DNA from: Chrysomallon squamiferum | Taxonomy: Eukaryota; Mollusca; Gastropoda; Neomphalida; Peltospiridae | Assembly (NCBI GenBank): GCA_012295275.1 | Contig: CM022674.1 | Span: 11,610,864 to 11,674,863 of the forward strand | DNA: 64,000 nt | Direction of reading: 5' to 3' | Shown: one piece after another, positions 27,315 to 43,266 of the stretch | Layout of the letters: the number at the start of each line of letters is the position of its first letter | Numbering within the stretch: position 1 is the stretch's first letter | Notes under the pieces: generated by a model | Database searches by the model: none | What the model was told of the DNA's origin: nothing | Seen by the model: the letters and a program-made list of their open reading frames with translations, nothing else | Program-made: the position numbers and the translations under genes

Positions 27315-27369
<55 letters not shown>

Positions 27370-28570
27370 AATAGTAGTAGTGGTAGTAGTAGTAGATGCT
27401 ATAGTTGTATAATTACGTCTATTGCCCTGGCTAGGGTTATTTTTTTGTTTTGTTTTTTCATTTATCTATTAACATTGTTTTTTCTCGAAAAACGAAAATG
27501 CAATAATTTCAGTGTTCTAAATTTATTGATAATTTTTAAGTTTCTTTCTGATATTTTGTAAATAATAGCATTATAAATAACAGGTAATAAAAGACATAAA
27601 ACTAGTGAAATTTAAAGAATAATCATTCACAGTTGTTTAGTGTCACCTGCACATATCACACCAGCATCTTCTCCATGGCTACACCAATAGTCGTCCCAAA
27701 GAAAACTGCATTGTTCAAAACTGGTTTCATTTCCCAAACAGTGTACGTGCTGCAGAACGATAGGTCCTGATCCTTCACCAAAGTAGGCTTCATTAACAGC
27801 TGTAGCATTTGAACTGTAAAACAGACAATGTGTCACTGGCAAATATGTTTGTTTACTATCATTATTCTTATAATAACCGTTGTTGGTAATGTCACAATAG
27901 AGAGCTGCTATAGAAACAATAATTATTAATCTACGTAAGGAAAACGATTACGTTGTAGCGTCTAGCTATCGTAATAATCATTACTAATAACCTACAATGT
28001 GTATTAAACAATTGTTACAGTGTTAATCATTAATAATTACTAAGCGAAGCAAAGAAGAGTAAAAAATAAAATAAAAATAGAAACAGAAAAAAAGAAAGAG
28101 AAAAGGAAAACAACACATTTGTAATAAAAATAATTTTAAGAAAATAAGACGGCTATTAGTAACACTCGCTATTACATCTACAATAATCGTTGTTAATAAT
28201 CTTACAGTGCTTATATAAACAGCTCCTACAAAATCATTATTAATAACTGTCTTAGTGAAACCCAGCATTCTGCAGTAAACATGTTATAATAATCATTATT
28301 AATAACTTACCCACTGAAACCCAGCATTCTTCAGTAAACAGCTGTTATAATAATCATTATTAATAACTTACTTAGTAAAACCCAGCATTCTGCAGTAAAC
28401 AGCTGCGTTGTAATCAGTATGAAAGTCATCACAGACTGTGCCCCACATTCCAAGATATTTAATCTCTACTCGACCTTCTCGTTCTGAACTGCCGCCAACC
28501 AGACGAATCTCAATTTCTGGGTTATCTTCTAAGAAAACAATAAAAAAAAACAAAAATAAAATAACAATAA

Positions 28571-28610
<40 letters not shown>

Positions 28611-30039
28611 AATAATAATAATAATAATAATAATTTATTACAATGTTTTCCTTGTCATATTACTCAGACAGAAAAACACACAAAACAAAAGTCTGTATCT
28701 AGCCAATCAAGAGTTTGTATTTAAATTGTATCACATCGCTTTGTTCAATGTTTTTTCTCTACGATAATAAACATGTAGTAGATGTTTAGTGTTCGCTGTG
28801 TAAAACACATTACCTGCACACAGCAGTGCTGTGTACTTCTCATGATCATCCTTTTCATGAAGTTCAAGGTAACACTCATTAATGTTCTTTTCCAGTCCTG
28901 AACATCGTACACGTGATGTCCAAATCTTTTTGTTGCTTGACGTCAGATTATGCTCACTTTTACTGAATGACATTGCTCTGTAACTGCTTTTAATAAATAA
29001 GCAAACAAAAGCAACCAAAATTATATCAGTTCATACAGAGTAATTATGTCAGTTTGTGTACTACTATTATTATTATTATCATCATCATCATTTATCATTA
29101 CCATCATCGTCATTTATTATCATCATCATCGTCATCATGATGATCATTATTATTAGCTTTAATAGAATTACTACATGATTTCAAGGGATATTCATCTGTT
29201 TTAATATCAGATTCTGTTTTTACTTACTGGTTAAAGCCAAGTGTCTTGCACAAAACTTTAGCATCACCTGGACTAGGGAGATCATCATACAGTCTGCCCC
29301 ACTCATTGTTTATTTTTATTTCAACGACACCGTAGTTACTGCTTGGACCACCAACTAGTCGTAGTTCAATGTTTGATATGTCCACTAGAAAATAAACATA
29401 AACACAAAATCAATACATTCGTAGATAAGTAACTGTAAAAGACAGCATGTGCCTTACGATTAGATGTTTTTACTTTTTTATTATTCAAATATCTTTGCAA
29501 ATAATTTTTCATTCTTTGTAGATTTCATTTTGAGATAAATGTTTAATATATTGTTTTGTCACAGCTAATTAAATAAATATTTTCTCACATGGAATGGGGA
29601 GACTGTCATTTGCATTGGAGATTTCTGCCTTTTTTGTATAATAAGTATGTGACAGGATCATAGATTGCTTTCTGAATGTAAGTCGCTAACTGACATGGAT
29701 GTTAGACAGTAAACAAAACTGATAGTTTTCACATAAATACCTGAACAATTCAGTTTTACGTAATGACATTCAGTTTGTTCATCGTGATCTGTCAGAACAC
29801 ACAGATGAAGACCAGGTTCATAATCATGGCAGTTAGCGTCATACTTCCATCTGTTACCAACCACCTTTTCACCTATAGCAAAGTTTTCTACTCTGTGGAC
29901 ACACACACACACACACACACACATACACACACACATACACAAAAACAAAATGTAATTATTAAAAAATATGCCTTTGTAGACAGAAGGTCTATACATTATT
30001 ATTATTATTAGTAGTATTATTAGTATTATTATGATTATG

Positions 30040-30085
<46 letters not shown>

Positions 30086-30784
30086 GTTACACATTATACA
30101 TTTTGTAAATACGTTTACAAAAAAAAAAAAAGAAAACAAGAAAACAAAAAGTATAACACAATAAAACCCCAAAATAACAACAACAACAACAATAATAATA
30201 ATAATAACAATAACAACAACAATGATAGTAATAATAATAAGTAAATAAATAAATAAATAAATAGATAAATAAAAATAAAAAATAAATAAACATACTAACT
30301 TTGCATAACCGAGTTGCCTGCATGCTACTTCAGCTGAAGCTTTGTCAAACTGATTCTTATAACACACTGAATTCCATTTTCCTTCATCATATATTTGAAG
30401 TTTTCCTTCTTGTTTACTTCCCTGATCCACTAGTCTCAGTTTGTATGATGTAGGGTTTTCTTATTTTGTGAAACAAAACAAAATTTCTAGCTTTTAGTGA
30501 TTTATTATAATCATCATCATGATAATTATTGTTACTGTTTTAATGATTGAATTCCCAACTGATATTTTATATCTGTTTTGCATTTAATGTTTCCATATTT
30601 TTATTTTATTATTATTTTCAACATTATTTATTTTAATCTTCATAAGAGGGAGAAACTCAGTGTAATAGGTGCCTTAGAAAAAAAAGTTCTCTCTCTCGTT
30701 GATATGTTAATGTTTTCAAATATTAACAACAAAAACAACCACAACAACAACAACAAAAATATTATGATGATGATGATGTTGATC

Positions 30785-30835
<51 letters not shown>

Positions 30836-32455
30836 TATTTTCTTACCGTCACATATAACTCCGATTTTTTGGCCGCATTTATCTTCACAGCCCTTGATCT
30901 TCCAAATGTTACAGTCGTCTACATACATTTCATATCCGTGACAGTCTAAATCACCGGTCCAAATCTGCCCACTTCCACCCGGGAAGAAACCTTTACCACG
31001 TGGCAGACCAAACGCACTGTCCAGCACAGACAAGAACGTTTAATTGTAACAGCAGTGCTGCTAATACGTACACAGACACACACACAATAACACGCTAATA
31101 TACACACAAACACACAATCCTGTTCGTGCAATTACACTAGCGTTATTATTATTTGTTCTTTTTTTAATTTTCGTTGTTTTGAAGATAATTTTACATATAT
31201 ACTTCATAATACTGTAAAATGTGAAGAAAGATATGCAGATAGAGATAGTGTTAGATATATAGGTACGCAGACGATAATAGAGATAAAGTTAGACAGATAT
31301 GCAGATAGATAGAAACTATTTGAAGGAAATTGAGCGTATTATTATTAAAATAATTAAAGATAGAGAGAATGTGAGATATGCAGATATATAGGTACACAGA
31401 GAGATAATAGAGATAAGTTAGACAGATATGCCGATAGATAGGTTTAGAGATAGAGACAGAGGAAGTTAGACAGATCTGCAGATAGATATGTTTAAAGATA
31501 GAGACAGAGTTAGTTAGATATGCAGATAGAGAGGTATAGAGATAGAGAGAATGTAAGATATGCAGATATATAGGTACACAGACAGATAACAGAGATAAAG
31601 TTAGACAGCTATGCAGATACATAGATAGGTAAAGACTGGACAGTAGCGATCTAGGAAAATTCAGTGAGTTGTGAGACTCGGTTTAGTCAACAAATATTTA
31701 CAGAGTTCTTATGCACACTTTTACCCCACAACCACGCTTGTACTAGTATGAGAAAAGATGAGCTCATCGTTCTATTATTGTCGCTTAGTGCTGTGGTGAT
31801 GTTGTTAGAAAATACTTAATAGAGAAGAAACAGAACGTTTTGTTATTGACTTACTTGTTGAATCCGAGATTCCTACAAACTGTAGTGGCTTCATAAAAGT
31901 ACAAAGAGTTAGTGAACAGTCTGCCCCATTTGCCATCGTGCAGAACTTCTACTCGACCTTCTTTACTTGTATTACCACCAACTAAGCGAACATTCACTTT
32001 ATAAAGAAATAAAAAATATCACTAATTACTCAGAGAACTTTTTTTGTTCGTTTGTGAAATTGCTGAGAATTCCTAAGGAACTGTTTATGAGTAATTTGAA
32101 AATGTAAAAGTTGAGAGTTAGTTTTAAATCAAGACTAGACACTGAAAAAAATCAGCAAAATAAAGTGAATATTTGAAGTGAATATTTTATATATATATAT
32201 ATGTATGTATGTATATTACCTGGTTCAATATCGGCAATGTTATGTAGTAGAATCTCTGCTGTGAAATCTGAGAATAAATCAGAAATGAAATATAAAATAA
32301 GACAAAAAAGATAAAAAATAAAAATAAAAATACAATAATAATACAAAAACAAACCAATAATAATAAAATTCGGATATATGTGTGTACTAGACAGCAAAAG
32401 TCTCTACACATAATGAAAATTTATTTATGATAAAGAAATATATTATTATTATTAA

Positions 32456-32498
<43 letters not shown>

Positions 32499-32839
32499 TA
32501 TTATTATTATTACAAAGAAGGAAACTATGGAAACGACAACTTGTTCCTACTTGTAGAAAACTCAAATGTAAGTTCTTCATCTAAAGATACAGCTGCTGAT
32601 TCTGAAACTGAAGACCCGTCCTTGAGGTTGATGTTGAACTGGACAAGCGAGGAGTCTATTGAGTTGAATGTGTTTGTGATGTTCTGTCTCTTTCTGCAGA
32701 ATAACATTAAAAACAATTAACATGTAATATCTATTTTAGTTAATGTTCTTCATAGTACTGCCATCACTACTACGTCTATTATTGCTACTACTACATTTAT
32801 TACTTAGACTAATACCTTTCTGTCAGTCTGTCTGATGAG

Positions 32840-32900
<61 letters not shown>

Positions 32901-32931
32901 GTCTCTCTGTCTATCTAAGTATCTATCCATG

Positions 32932-32973
<42 letters not shown>

Positions 32974-33724
32974 CTCCATGTATCTATCTGTCTATATATC
33001 TATCTATATGTCTATCTGCAATATGCATAATTAACGTTGCATCATATAGATTGTGTTCTTGACATTCAACTAAATTTTATTTGTAATGGAAAATAATCGT
33101 ATAATTTTGATACATGATGTGAGACACACAACTCTCCTAAACTGGGAAATGTAAGTAGCATGAAAATAAAAATACTGACAATAATTCCATACAATCAACA
33201 AACGTAAACCAAGAAAACAATGAAACTAAATAAATAAAACAGTTTAAAAGCAAATGTACTATTACCAATACTACTGCTAGCACACCTTCTGCTACAACTG
33301 CTATTATTGATAACAATAATAATAATAACATATTTTAAGAGCAACAACCTGATAGGTAATCGTAGTTTTAAAAAGAAACCGCAAAAGAGGAAAAGTAATA
33401 ACGAACCTTTCAAGATGTTTGCTTGTTATCACTTTGGTGACTTTCACAATTGTAGCCCCATCGTTTTCCTCACAAATGACATGTACTTCTGAGTCGAAGT
33501 TTGTCATGTATTTGTCACTGAACTGAATGATCACATCCCGAGTTCGACCTCCGTTTAGCTTTGTAAACGATTCAAAATTAGATACAACACTGTTTCAATG
33601 TCTAATACTACTTTGTACATAGACAACATTCAAAATCCAACAAATACATAAACAAGTAAGTAAGTGTCTAAATAGAGTGCAGAGTTAAAAAAGTAAATAC
33701 ATAAATAAAATAAAAATAAAAAAA

Positions 33725-33755
<31 letters not shown>

Positions 33756-33768
33756 ACAAACAAACAAA

Positions 33769-33807
<39 letters not shown>

Positions 33808-34621
33808 GTAAATAAATGATAATAACAAAAGAAAAATCAAAAATTAAAAAGAAAAACTGAATTGAACTGACCGGCGTCACCCCGCCGCAGTCACTATCCT
33901 GAACATTCAGAGCCACGCCCTGTTTTCCCGAGGGTAGATTTGATTTTGTGAACTTGCAACCTGTCGTGTATTTTTCACCTTTAACATAGACGACACCACT
34001 GAATGTTCCAGCAGGATTAATCACAATCAACATAGAACTTTTCTGACAGGTAACTTCATCTGAACATAAATATATTTATATTTATATACAATAACAGCAG
34101 CAGCAGCAGCAACAACAACAACAATAATAATAACAAGAACAACAACAATAACAATAGTAATAGATATAAGTTGAGGAAAAAGAATCGTTGATATAAATTG
34201 CATAAATAAGAGAGCTGAAATTTAACACTGTATTTACTGAAATACTTTCACTTTCTTTCACTTTGATAATGAAATTAAAATAACTACTGTCTTTTGATAT
34301 CACGCGTTTGATGTATAAACTGAAAATGTTTAAGTTGAACTGTATTTAAGTTGAACTGTATTTAACAGCCAAAAGACAACAACAACAAAAACAAAAAATG
34401 AAAACATAAAAGGAAACAAGCAACACAATCATAATTGTTCTTCTTGTTTGTAGTAGAAGTTAATATTAACGAAACAAATTTCTGTACTGTTATTTTAAAA
34501 AATAACTCACTGGAAACTGACAATAATTTCAGAAAATAAAACTGAAAAACATGATTGAAATTCTTAACCTTATTACATTAATCATTAAAACAAATACTGA
34601 TTATTGGTTATACAAAAGGTA

Positions 34622-34656
<35 letters not shown>

Positions 34657-34769
34657 GTAATTCAACTTCTGAATTATGGTTTAAAATAGATGTAAATAAT
34701 AAAAGAGGAATTAAAAAATAATAATAATTTGATATAAAAATAAAAAATTTATAAACAGTGAATAACTTG

Positions 34770-34827
<58 letters not shown>

Positions 34828-35057
34828 GTTGTTGTTGTTATTATTGCATTATATTCGCCGTAAATAACTCACATCTTTCGTTTTCACATCTGTCACCACA
34901 GAACGAAGGTGGACAGAAACACGCCTTGTTTCCATTATCATTGTAACAGATACCCCCATCAGAGCCACAAGAGTCAGTCTGATTGGTACAGGGACTTGAA
35001 CCACTCAAACCTGAAAACACAAATTTGTGATTCTGCAGTTTAGACAAACTTCTTTAG

Positions 35058-35119
<62 letters not shown>

Positions 35120-35551
35120 TTTATTTATCACTGAAAACATCTATCCGAACAACCGGAATAACGACAACAAATTTAACAGCAAGAAAAATAATTAAATAAA
35201 TAAGAAGAAGAACGACAAATACAGCAACAGCGACATCATTGATCAAATATCCAAGTGAATGCTTTAAGTGATCATTATTTGTAACAGGTTATTATTTGTT
35301 TTAATCTTAAACTTTTCACATTTTAAAATTATAAATCTTACTTTTCTTCAGCTCACAGTTGTACCCAGTGTAGTCATTTCCACAGTCACAGGTGCCGTCA
35401 TTTTGACAAGTTTTATTATTAGCACAATCCTGACCTTGTCGTCTGCAGTCGAAGTACTCTTCACCTGTAAACAACATTGTTATTAAATAAAAGAAAGAAA
35501 AATATATATGGTGAAGATTTTACTTTAAATTCCAATGGAGGTAGTAGGAAC

Positions 35552-35624
<73 letters not shown>

Positions 35625-36133
35625 TAGAAGAGAACAGATTTTAGGAAGAATAATGTGGAGATAACCAGTAGACATGACAACTGTTGTGACCAGTATGAAA
35701 TAAAGAAAGCAGAATATCGAAATTATAGTCATCAACATTTTTGTTTCAAATTTTATTTATTTATTTATTTATTTAGTAATATTAATCATTATTTACTTAT
35801 TTTATTATCTGAGTTATATATTTTTAAAAAGATTTCACTCTTCAGATGATAAATCTATATACTGTATTTAATTACTGAACTCGTCTTTTACTAATCCCTA
35901 TTTCACTATGTAAAAAAATAATATATCGTCATTTAAAGGAATTGTTTCTAAAATATTAATGTTATAATTTGAATGATGTGTTTTTATTTTATATATTATG
36001 CTTCAATTTGTTAACTATCTATTTTCAACTTCAGACACATACAATGTTACTATAAAGAAACAGACAAGACAAGAAAGTTACCTAGAGTGATGGAACAACT
36101 TAGGAGTATCAGATAGACAAAGGATATCCACAT
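24079..36133 (-). CDS. ZP-SRCR receptor, copy A (EGF-EGF-ZP with four nested SRCR domains, TM)
   Basis: Predicted type I membrane protein of 896 residues in 19 GT-AG exons that join in frame: 36082-36133, 35342-35464, 34873-35010, 33872-34059, 33407-33558, 32551-32693, 32220-32267, 31855-31996, 30847-31016, 30300-30459, 29741-29892, 29228-29384, 28814-28983, 28372-28528, 27647-27813, 26561-26657, 25873-26038, 24408-24525, 24079-24269. Order: signal peptide (1-17), EGF1 and EGF2 (about 18-104), ZP-N (105-217), start of ZP-C (218-281), SRCR1-4 (282-706), rest of ZP-C (707-804), RKRR (805-808), TM (about 853-877), 19-residue tail without an evident signalling motif. ZP modules polymerise after cleavage; SRCR domains bind microbial or host ligands. 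Which ligand is unknown. Exon 5 could start elsewhere, but only this acceptor keeps phase. Confidence 0.88.
24408..26657 (-). other. Rest of ZP-C with RKRR cleavage site, copy A
   Basis: Exons 26561-26657 ([14 protein letters not shown], then ETLKIIED), 25873-26038 ([44 protein letters not shown]) and 24408-24525 ([20 protein letters not shown]). The six cysteines and the pattern ending in a dibasic furin-type site match ZP-C of uromodulin-like proteins. The first exon enters in phase 1, exactly compatible with the exon that ends at 32220. Confidence 0.82.
24991..25072 (-). other. Duplicated short ZP-C exon, copy A
   Basis: Near-copy of the 3' half of the exon at 25873-26038 ([13 protein letters not shown], then [10 protein letters not shown]), with the same donor context. 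An acceptor (AGTTTTAG) gives an 82-base exon with the same entry and exit phases as the full exon, so it could replace it but not follow it. It lacks CPSS and the TFKLKAF strand. Intron fragments beside the two exons are also duplicated. Conserved in copy B. Confidence 0.5.
27219..27366. repeat. AAT-then-ATT self-complementary tract in copy A
   Basis: About 80 bases of AAT followed by about 50 of ATT in the intron between SRCR4 and the rest of ZP-C (26658-27646). The equivalent in copy B is 53325-53450. Confidence 0.9.
27647..28528 (-). other. SRCR domain 4, copy A
   Basis: Exons 28372-28528 ([20 protein letters not shown], then [19 protein letters not shown]) and 27647-27813 ([20 protein letters not shown], then DAGVICAG). 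The closest to the canonical SRCR pattern. In the intron between them, three decayed repeats of the first exon's end (ACTTAGTAAAACCCAGCATT type) occur at about 28255-28395. Confidence 0.9.
28814..29384 (-). other. SRCR domain 3, copy A
   Basis: Exons 29228-29384 ([20 protein letters not shown], then EWGRLYDD and CKTLGFN) and 28814-28983 ([20 protein letters not shown], then YTALLCAG). The cysteine after WG is absent. Two nearby acceptors are possible for the second exon, differing by three bases. Confidence 0.85.
29741..30459 (-). other. SRCR domain 2, copy A
   Basis: Exons 30300-30459 ([20 protein letters not shown], then GKWNSVC and CRQLGYA) and 29741-29892 ([20 protein letters not shown] through CHYVKLNCS). 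The cysteine after W is present (WNSVC). Phase 1-1 as a pair. Confidence 0.85.
30847..31996 (-). other. SRCR domain 1, copy A
   Basis: Two exons, 31855-31996 ([20 protein letters not shown], then KWGRLF) and 30847-31016 (ending [12 protein letters not shown]), split after NLGF as in other SRCR genes. Six cysteines; the one after WG is absent (WGRLF), as in group A SRCR. The pair enters and leaves in phase 1. Confidence 0.88.
32220..32693 (-). other. Start of ZP-C, copy A
   Basis: Exons 32551-32693 ([14 protein letters not shown], then [13 protein letters not shown]) and 32220-32267 ([15 protein letters not shown]) carry the first strands of ZP-C. The second ends in phase 1 at donor GTAATA. 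The first SRCR exon follows, although ZP-C is not yet complete. Confidence 0.75.
32837..33000. repeat. ATCT microsatellite in the ZP intron of copy A
   Basis: ATCT units with a few interruptions in the intron between 32694 and 33406. Confidence 0.9.
33407..34059 (-). other. ZP-N exons, copy A
   Basis: 33872-34059 encodes [20 protein letters not shown], then [15 protein letters not shown] and DCGGVTP. 33407-33558 encodes [20 protein letters not shown], then VICEEN. The four cysteines (VTC, TGC, SDC, VIC) match C1-C4 of ZP-N. Confidence 0.8.
34873..35464 (-). other. Two EGF-like exons, copy A
   Basis: 35342-35464 encodes a six-Cys EGF module (DCRRQGQDC, then [13 protein letters not shown]). 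34873-35010 encodes a second one ([15 protein letters not shown], then [15 protein letters not shown]). Both are phase 1-1 exons. The second has an extra cysteine (SFCGD) where copy B has GFYGD. Confidence 0.85.
36082..36133 (-). other. Signal-peptide exon, copy A
   Basis: ATG at 36133-36131 opens [17 protein letters not shown], a typical hydrophobic signal peptide, followed by donor GTAACT. An acceptor (TCTTTTTTACAG) ends at 36146, 12 bases before the ATG, so a non-coding leader exon lies upstream. Confidence 0.85.
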
Positions 36134-36345
36134 ATTTGATTTATACTGTAAAAAAGATTAAATAAATAAACAAACAAACAAACTAACTAACTAATAAATC
36201 AAAAATAAATAAATAAATAAATATCTATGATGTTATATTTTATGAATTGTATTGTGTGTGTGTCTATGTATCTGTGTTTACCCTTCAAATATAGGTGCTT
36301 TGTGATAATCAAAGATACGTCATAAAACAACAGAGTATTAACACA

Positions 36346-39540
<3,195 letters not shown>

Positions 39541-40059
39541 CAATCATTAACTGTTATGAAACACACTTTTTCTTAACGTAGTATTATAAATTTATGTTTT
39601 GTACCCACCAATATGGATTAATACATACGTACTTCCAAGCATACTTACATAAACAAAAAATAGTACACACAAATCTGGGGAATTTGCGCAAACTGACACC
39701 TTACCCAGTGTTCTAATTTGATTGCTATGTAATAGCTGGTACAGTCACTGTTCAAGTTAAACAAGCCGAGTTGCAGTGTTGAGTGTATGGACCAATCGAG
39801 AAATCAAAGTTAATACAGCTTCTCAGTTGGTGTCTTATGATCAGATAGTTAGTTTTTAAAATAGCTTTTAAGATGATTTGCATACGTTTGCTGTTTGATG
39901 AGATAAATCAGAACCCATAAATTAGTTTAAATCAGACGCAAAAAACGCAGATGATCTTGAATGCACTGCATGAATATATAGTAACGTGGCAATATAATTA
40001 CACTATAACAGGCACATTTACAGATGTCCTTGTACACGCACGTCCTGAAACTGTACAAA

Positions 40060-41040
40060 CACATTGACTGAAATAATGTACATATGTATTTACAGAAAGT
40101 GGACACTAAAGAAGTTATACAAATTACATTGACTGAAGTGATGTACATGTGTATTTACTGAAAGTGAACACTAAAGAAGTAATACAAATTACATTGACTG
40201 AAGTAATGTACATATGTATTTAGAGAAAGTGGACACTAAAGAAGTTATACAAACACATTGACTGAAGTAATGTACATGTATATTTACAGAACGTAGACAC
40301 AATAAAAGTTATCATAAATATTACATTGACTAAGTAATATGCATGTATATTTACTGAATGTGGACAGTAAAAAAGTTATCACACAAATTACATTGACTGA
40401 AGTAATGTACATGTATATTTACAGAAAGTGGACACTAAACAAGTTATCACACAAATTACATTGACTGAAGTAATGTACATATGTATTTACAGAAAGTGGA
40501 CACTAAACAAGTTATCACACAAATTACATTGACTGAAGTAATGTACATATGTATTTACAGAAAGTGGACACTAAACAAGTTATCACACAAATTACATTGA
40601 CTGAAGTAATGTACATATGTATTTACAGAAAGTGGACACTAAACAAGTTATACAAATTACATTGACTGATGTAATGTACATGTATATTTACAGAACGTGG
40701 ACACTAAAGAAAATGGACACTGATGTAATGTACATGTACATTTACAGAACGTGGACACTAAAGAAGTTATACAAATTACATTGACTGAAGTAATGTACAT
40801 ATGTATTTACAGAACGTGGACACTAAAGAAGTAATACAAATTACATTGACTGATGTAATGTACATGTATATTTACAGAACGTGGACACTAAAGAAGTTAT
40901 ACAAATTACATTTACTGAAGTAATGTAGATATGTATTTACAGAACGTGGACACTAAAGAAGTTATACAAATTACATTGACTGATGTAATGTACATGTATA
41001 TTTACAGAACGTGGACACTAAAGAAGTTATAATACAAGTT
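40060..41040. repeat. About 50-65 bp minisatellite
   Basis: About 16 units of varying length, each with TTACATTGACTGAAGTAATG, then TACAT, then ATTTACAGAAAGTGGACACT. The first block has only a few copies of the same unit (36840-37030). Confidence 0.85.
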
Positions 41041-41734
41041 TACAGGCAACGGATGGAACAAATTTATCAAAGTAAAATGCGTGCTAATAAAAGTGAGTAC
41101 AATTGTCCACTGAATAACGTGCTTACATATAAATAATGGGTAGAGATATGTAAACTGATATTCCTGCAAATGTACAGAAGTCAAAGATGCACATTTACTG
41201 AAGTAATGAATCTGGACATGTAAGCACACATTCACTGAATAAACGTACATACAAATGTACGCTTGCAGACACATATATTTGTTCCTGTACAAGTATATAC
41301 AAAGTGTACACATTTATTTTAAGCAGTAATATACATACAAATGTATAGAAGGAATACATACATTTTTGAAGTAGGATACTTAGAAACACAGGGAAAATGT
41401 CGATATACATTTACTGACGTAGCATACATACACATATATAGAAAGTGTACACACATGTATTGATGTAGTATATACACACATATATGCAAATATCCACATA
41501 CACTTATTGACGTACCATACATAAAATACATAGAAATTGTGCACGTACATTCACAGGAGTAGTACACGTACATATATATAGAAAGATGAACTGCACGTAC
41601 CTTGTTTATTGTAACACTCCAAGTAAACCGTTTTCCTCTCTTACACTGTGTGCTCTGTTTGGAAAGAAATATAAAAATGTGTATTAAGGTGAGATTTCCT
41701 CTATTTATATGATAAAAAAAAAAAAAAAAAAAAA

Positions 41735-42285
41735 AAAGAAATAAAAGAAATAAAAAAATAAAAAGTTATTTCCATTTAAATCGTGTGTGATACGCTTCAG
41801 TAGTGTTAACGAAACATTTCATATATCTCTTCTCTTTCTTCTTCTTCTTCTTCTTCTTCTTCTAATTTTTACTGGGCTACTGATCTTGTAGACATTGGTT
41901 AGCGTACATTGTATATTTGTAATGTACATATACATGTCTACGGAATATGTTATTTTTTTGTTTATTCATTTATCTGTTTGTTTGTTTGTTCTTTGTGTTG
42001 TTTCTTTGCTTATTTCCTTCTATGCTTTTTTATTAGTTTTCTTTATTTGTTTGAATGCTAAACTGGTTTAATTATTTTTGAAAAGTAGACTGAGGGCAAT
42101 TATTACTAGAACAAAGACGATAAAAACAACAACTACTACTGCTACAGCTACTACTGTTACTAGTGCTATTGCAACTGGTAATGATATAAGTCATATAAGC
42201 AACGCTATAACAGCAATAACAATATATCAACTGAATTATGATTGGACACCCTCTGCGCTTGTCGAACAAGATAGCAATTAAGAAC

Positions 42286-42323
<38 letters not shown>

Positions 42324-43196
42324 ATATCTATCTATCTATCCATCTATCTATCTATCTATATATATATATATGTTTTGACAAAAGCCTAGCGAAATAAGAT
42401 GATTATCTATTTATTTATTTATTGATTTATTGATTCATTTATTTATTTATTTATTTAAGTTACAGTCTGGACGCACGTTACCTCTATATAACTAGCATCG
42501 TACCAAAATCTTATACACATGTACTGTCTGTATGTGTTTGTATGTATGTATGTGTGCTGGGGTCATTTTATGTATGCCGTTACTTGTGTACTTGACTTGA
42601 CGTTAAAGGCAACCATAAATATATGCTTTCTAGTTACTCCAAAAAAAAAAAGAAATAAAAGAAATAAAAAAATAAAAAGTTATTTCCATTTAAATCGTGT
42701 GTGATACGCTTCAGTAGTGTTAACGAAACATTTCATATATCTCTTCTCTTTCTTCTTCTTCTTCTTCTTCTTCTAATTTTTACTGGGCTACTGATCTTGT
42801 AGACATTGGTTAGCGTACATTGTATATTTGTAATGTACATATACATGTCTACGGAATATGTTATTTTTTTGTTTATTCATTTATCTGTTTGTTTGTTTGT
42901 TCTTTGTGTTGTTTCTTTGCTTATTTCCTTCTATGCTTTTTTATTAGTTTTCTTTATTTGTTTGAATGCTAAACTGGTTTAATTATTTTTGAAAAGTAGA
43001 CTGAGGGCAATTATTACTAGAACAAAGACGATAAAAACAACAACTACTACTGCTACAGCTACTACTGTTACTAGTGCTATTGCAACTGGTAATGATATAA
43101 GTCATATAAGCAACGCTATAACAGCAATAACAATATATCAACTGAATTATGATTGGACACACTCTGCGCTTGTCGAACAAGATAGCAATTAAGAAC

Positions 43197-43266
<70 letters not shown>

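Noticed and set aside
33559-33620. Longer 5' extension of ZP exon 5 (in frame with SNFESFTK)
   Set aside because: In copy A an in-frame TGA lies just upstream, and the other acceptors do not fit the phase of the preceding exon. The acceptor at 33559 (ACAAAG) fits in both copies.
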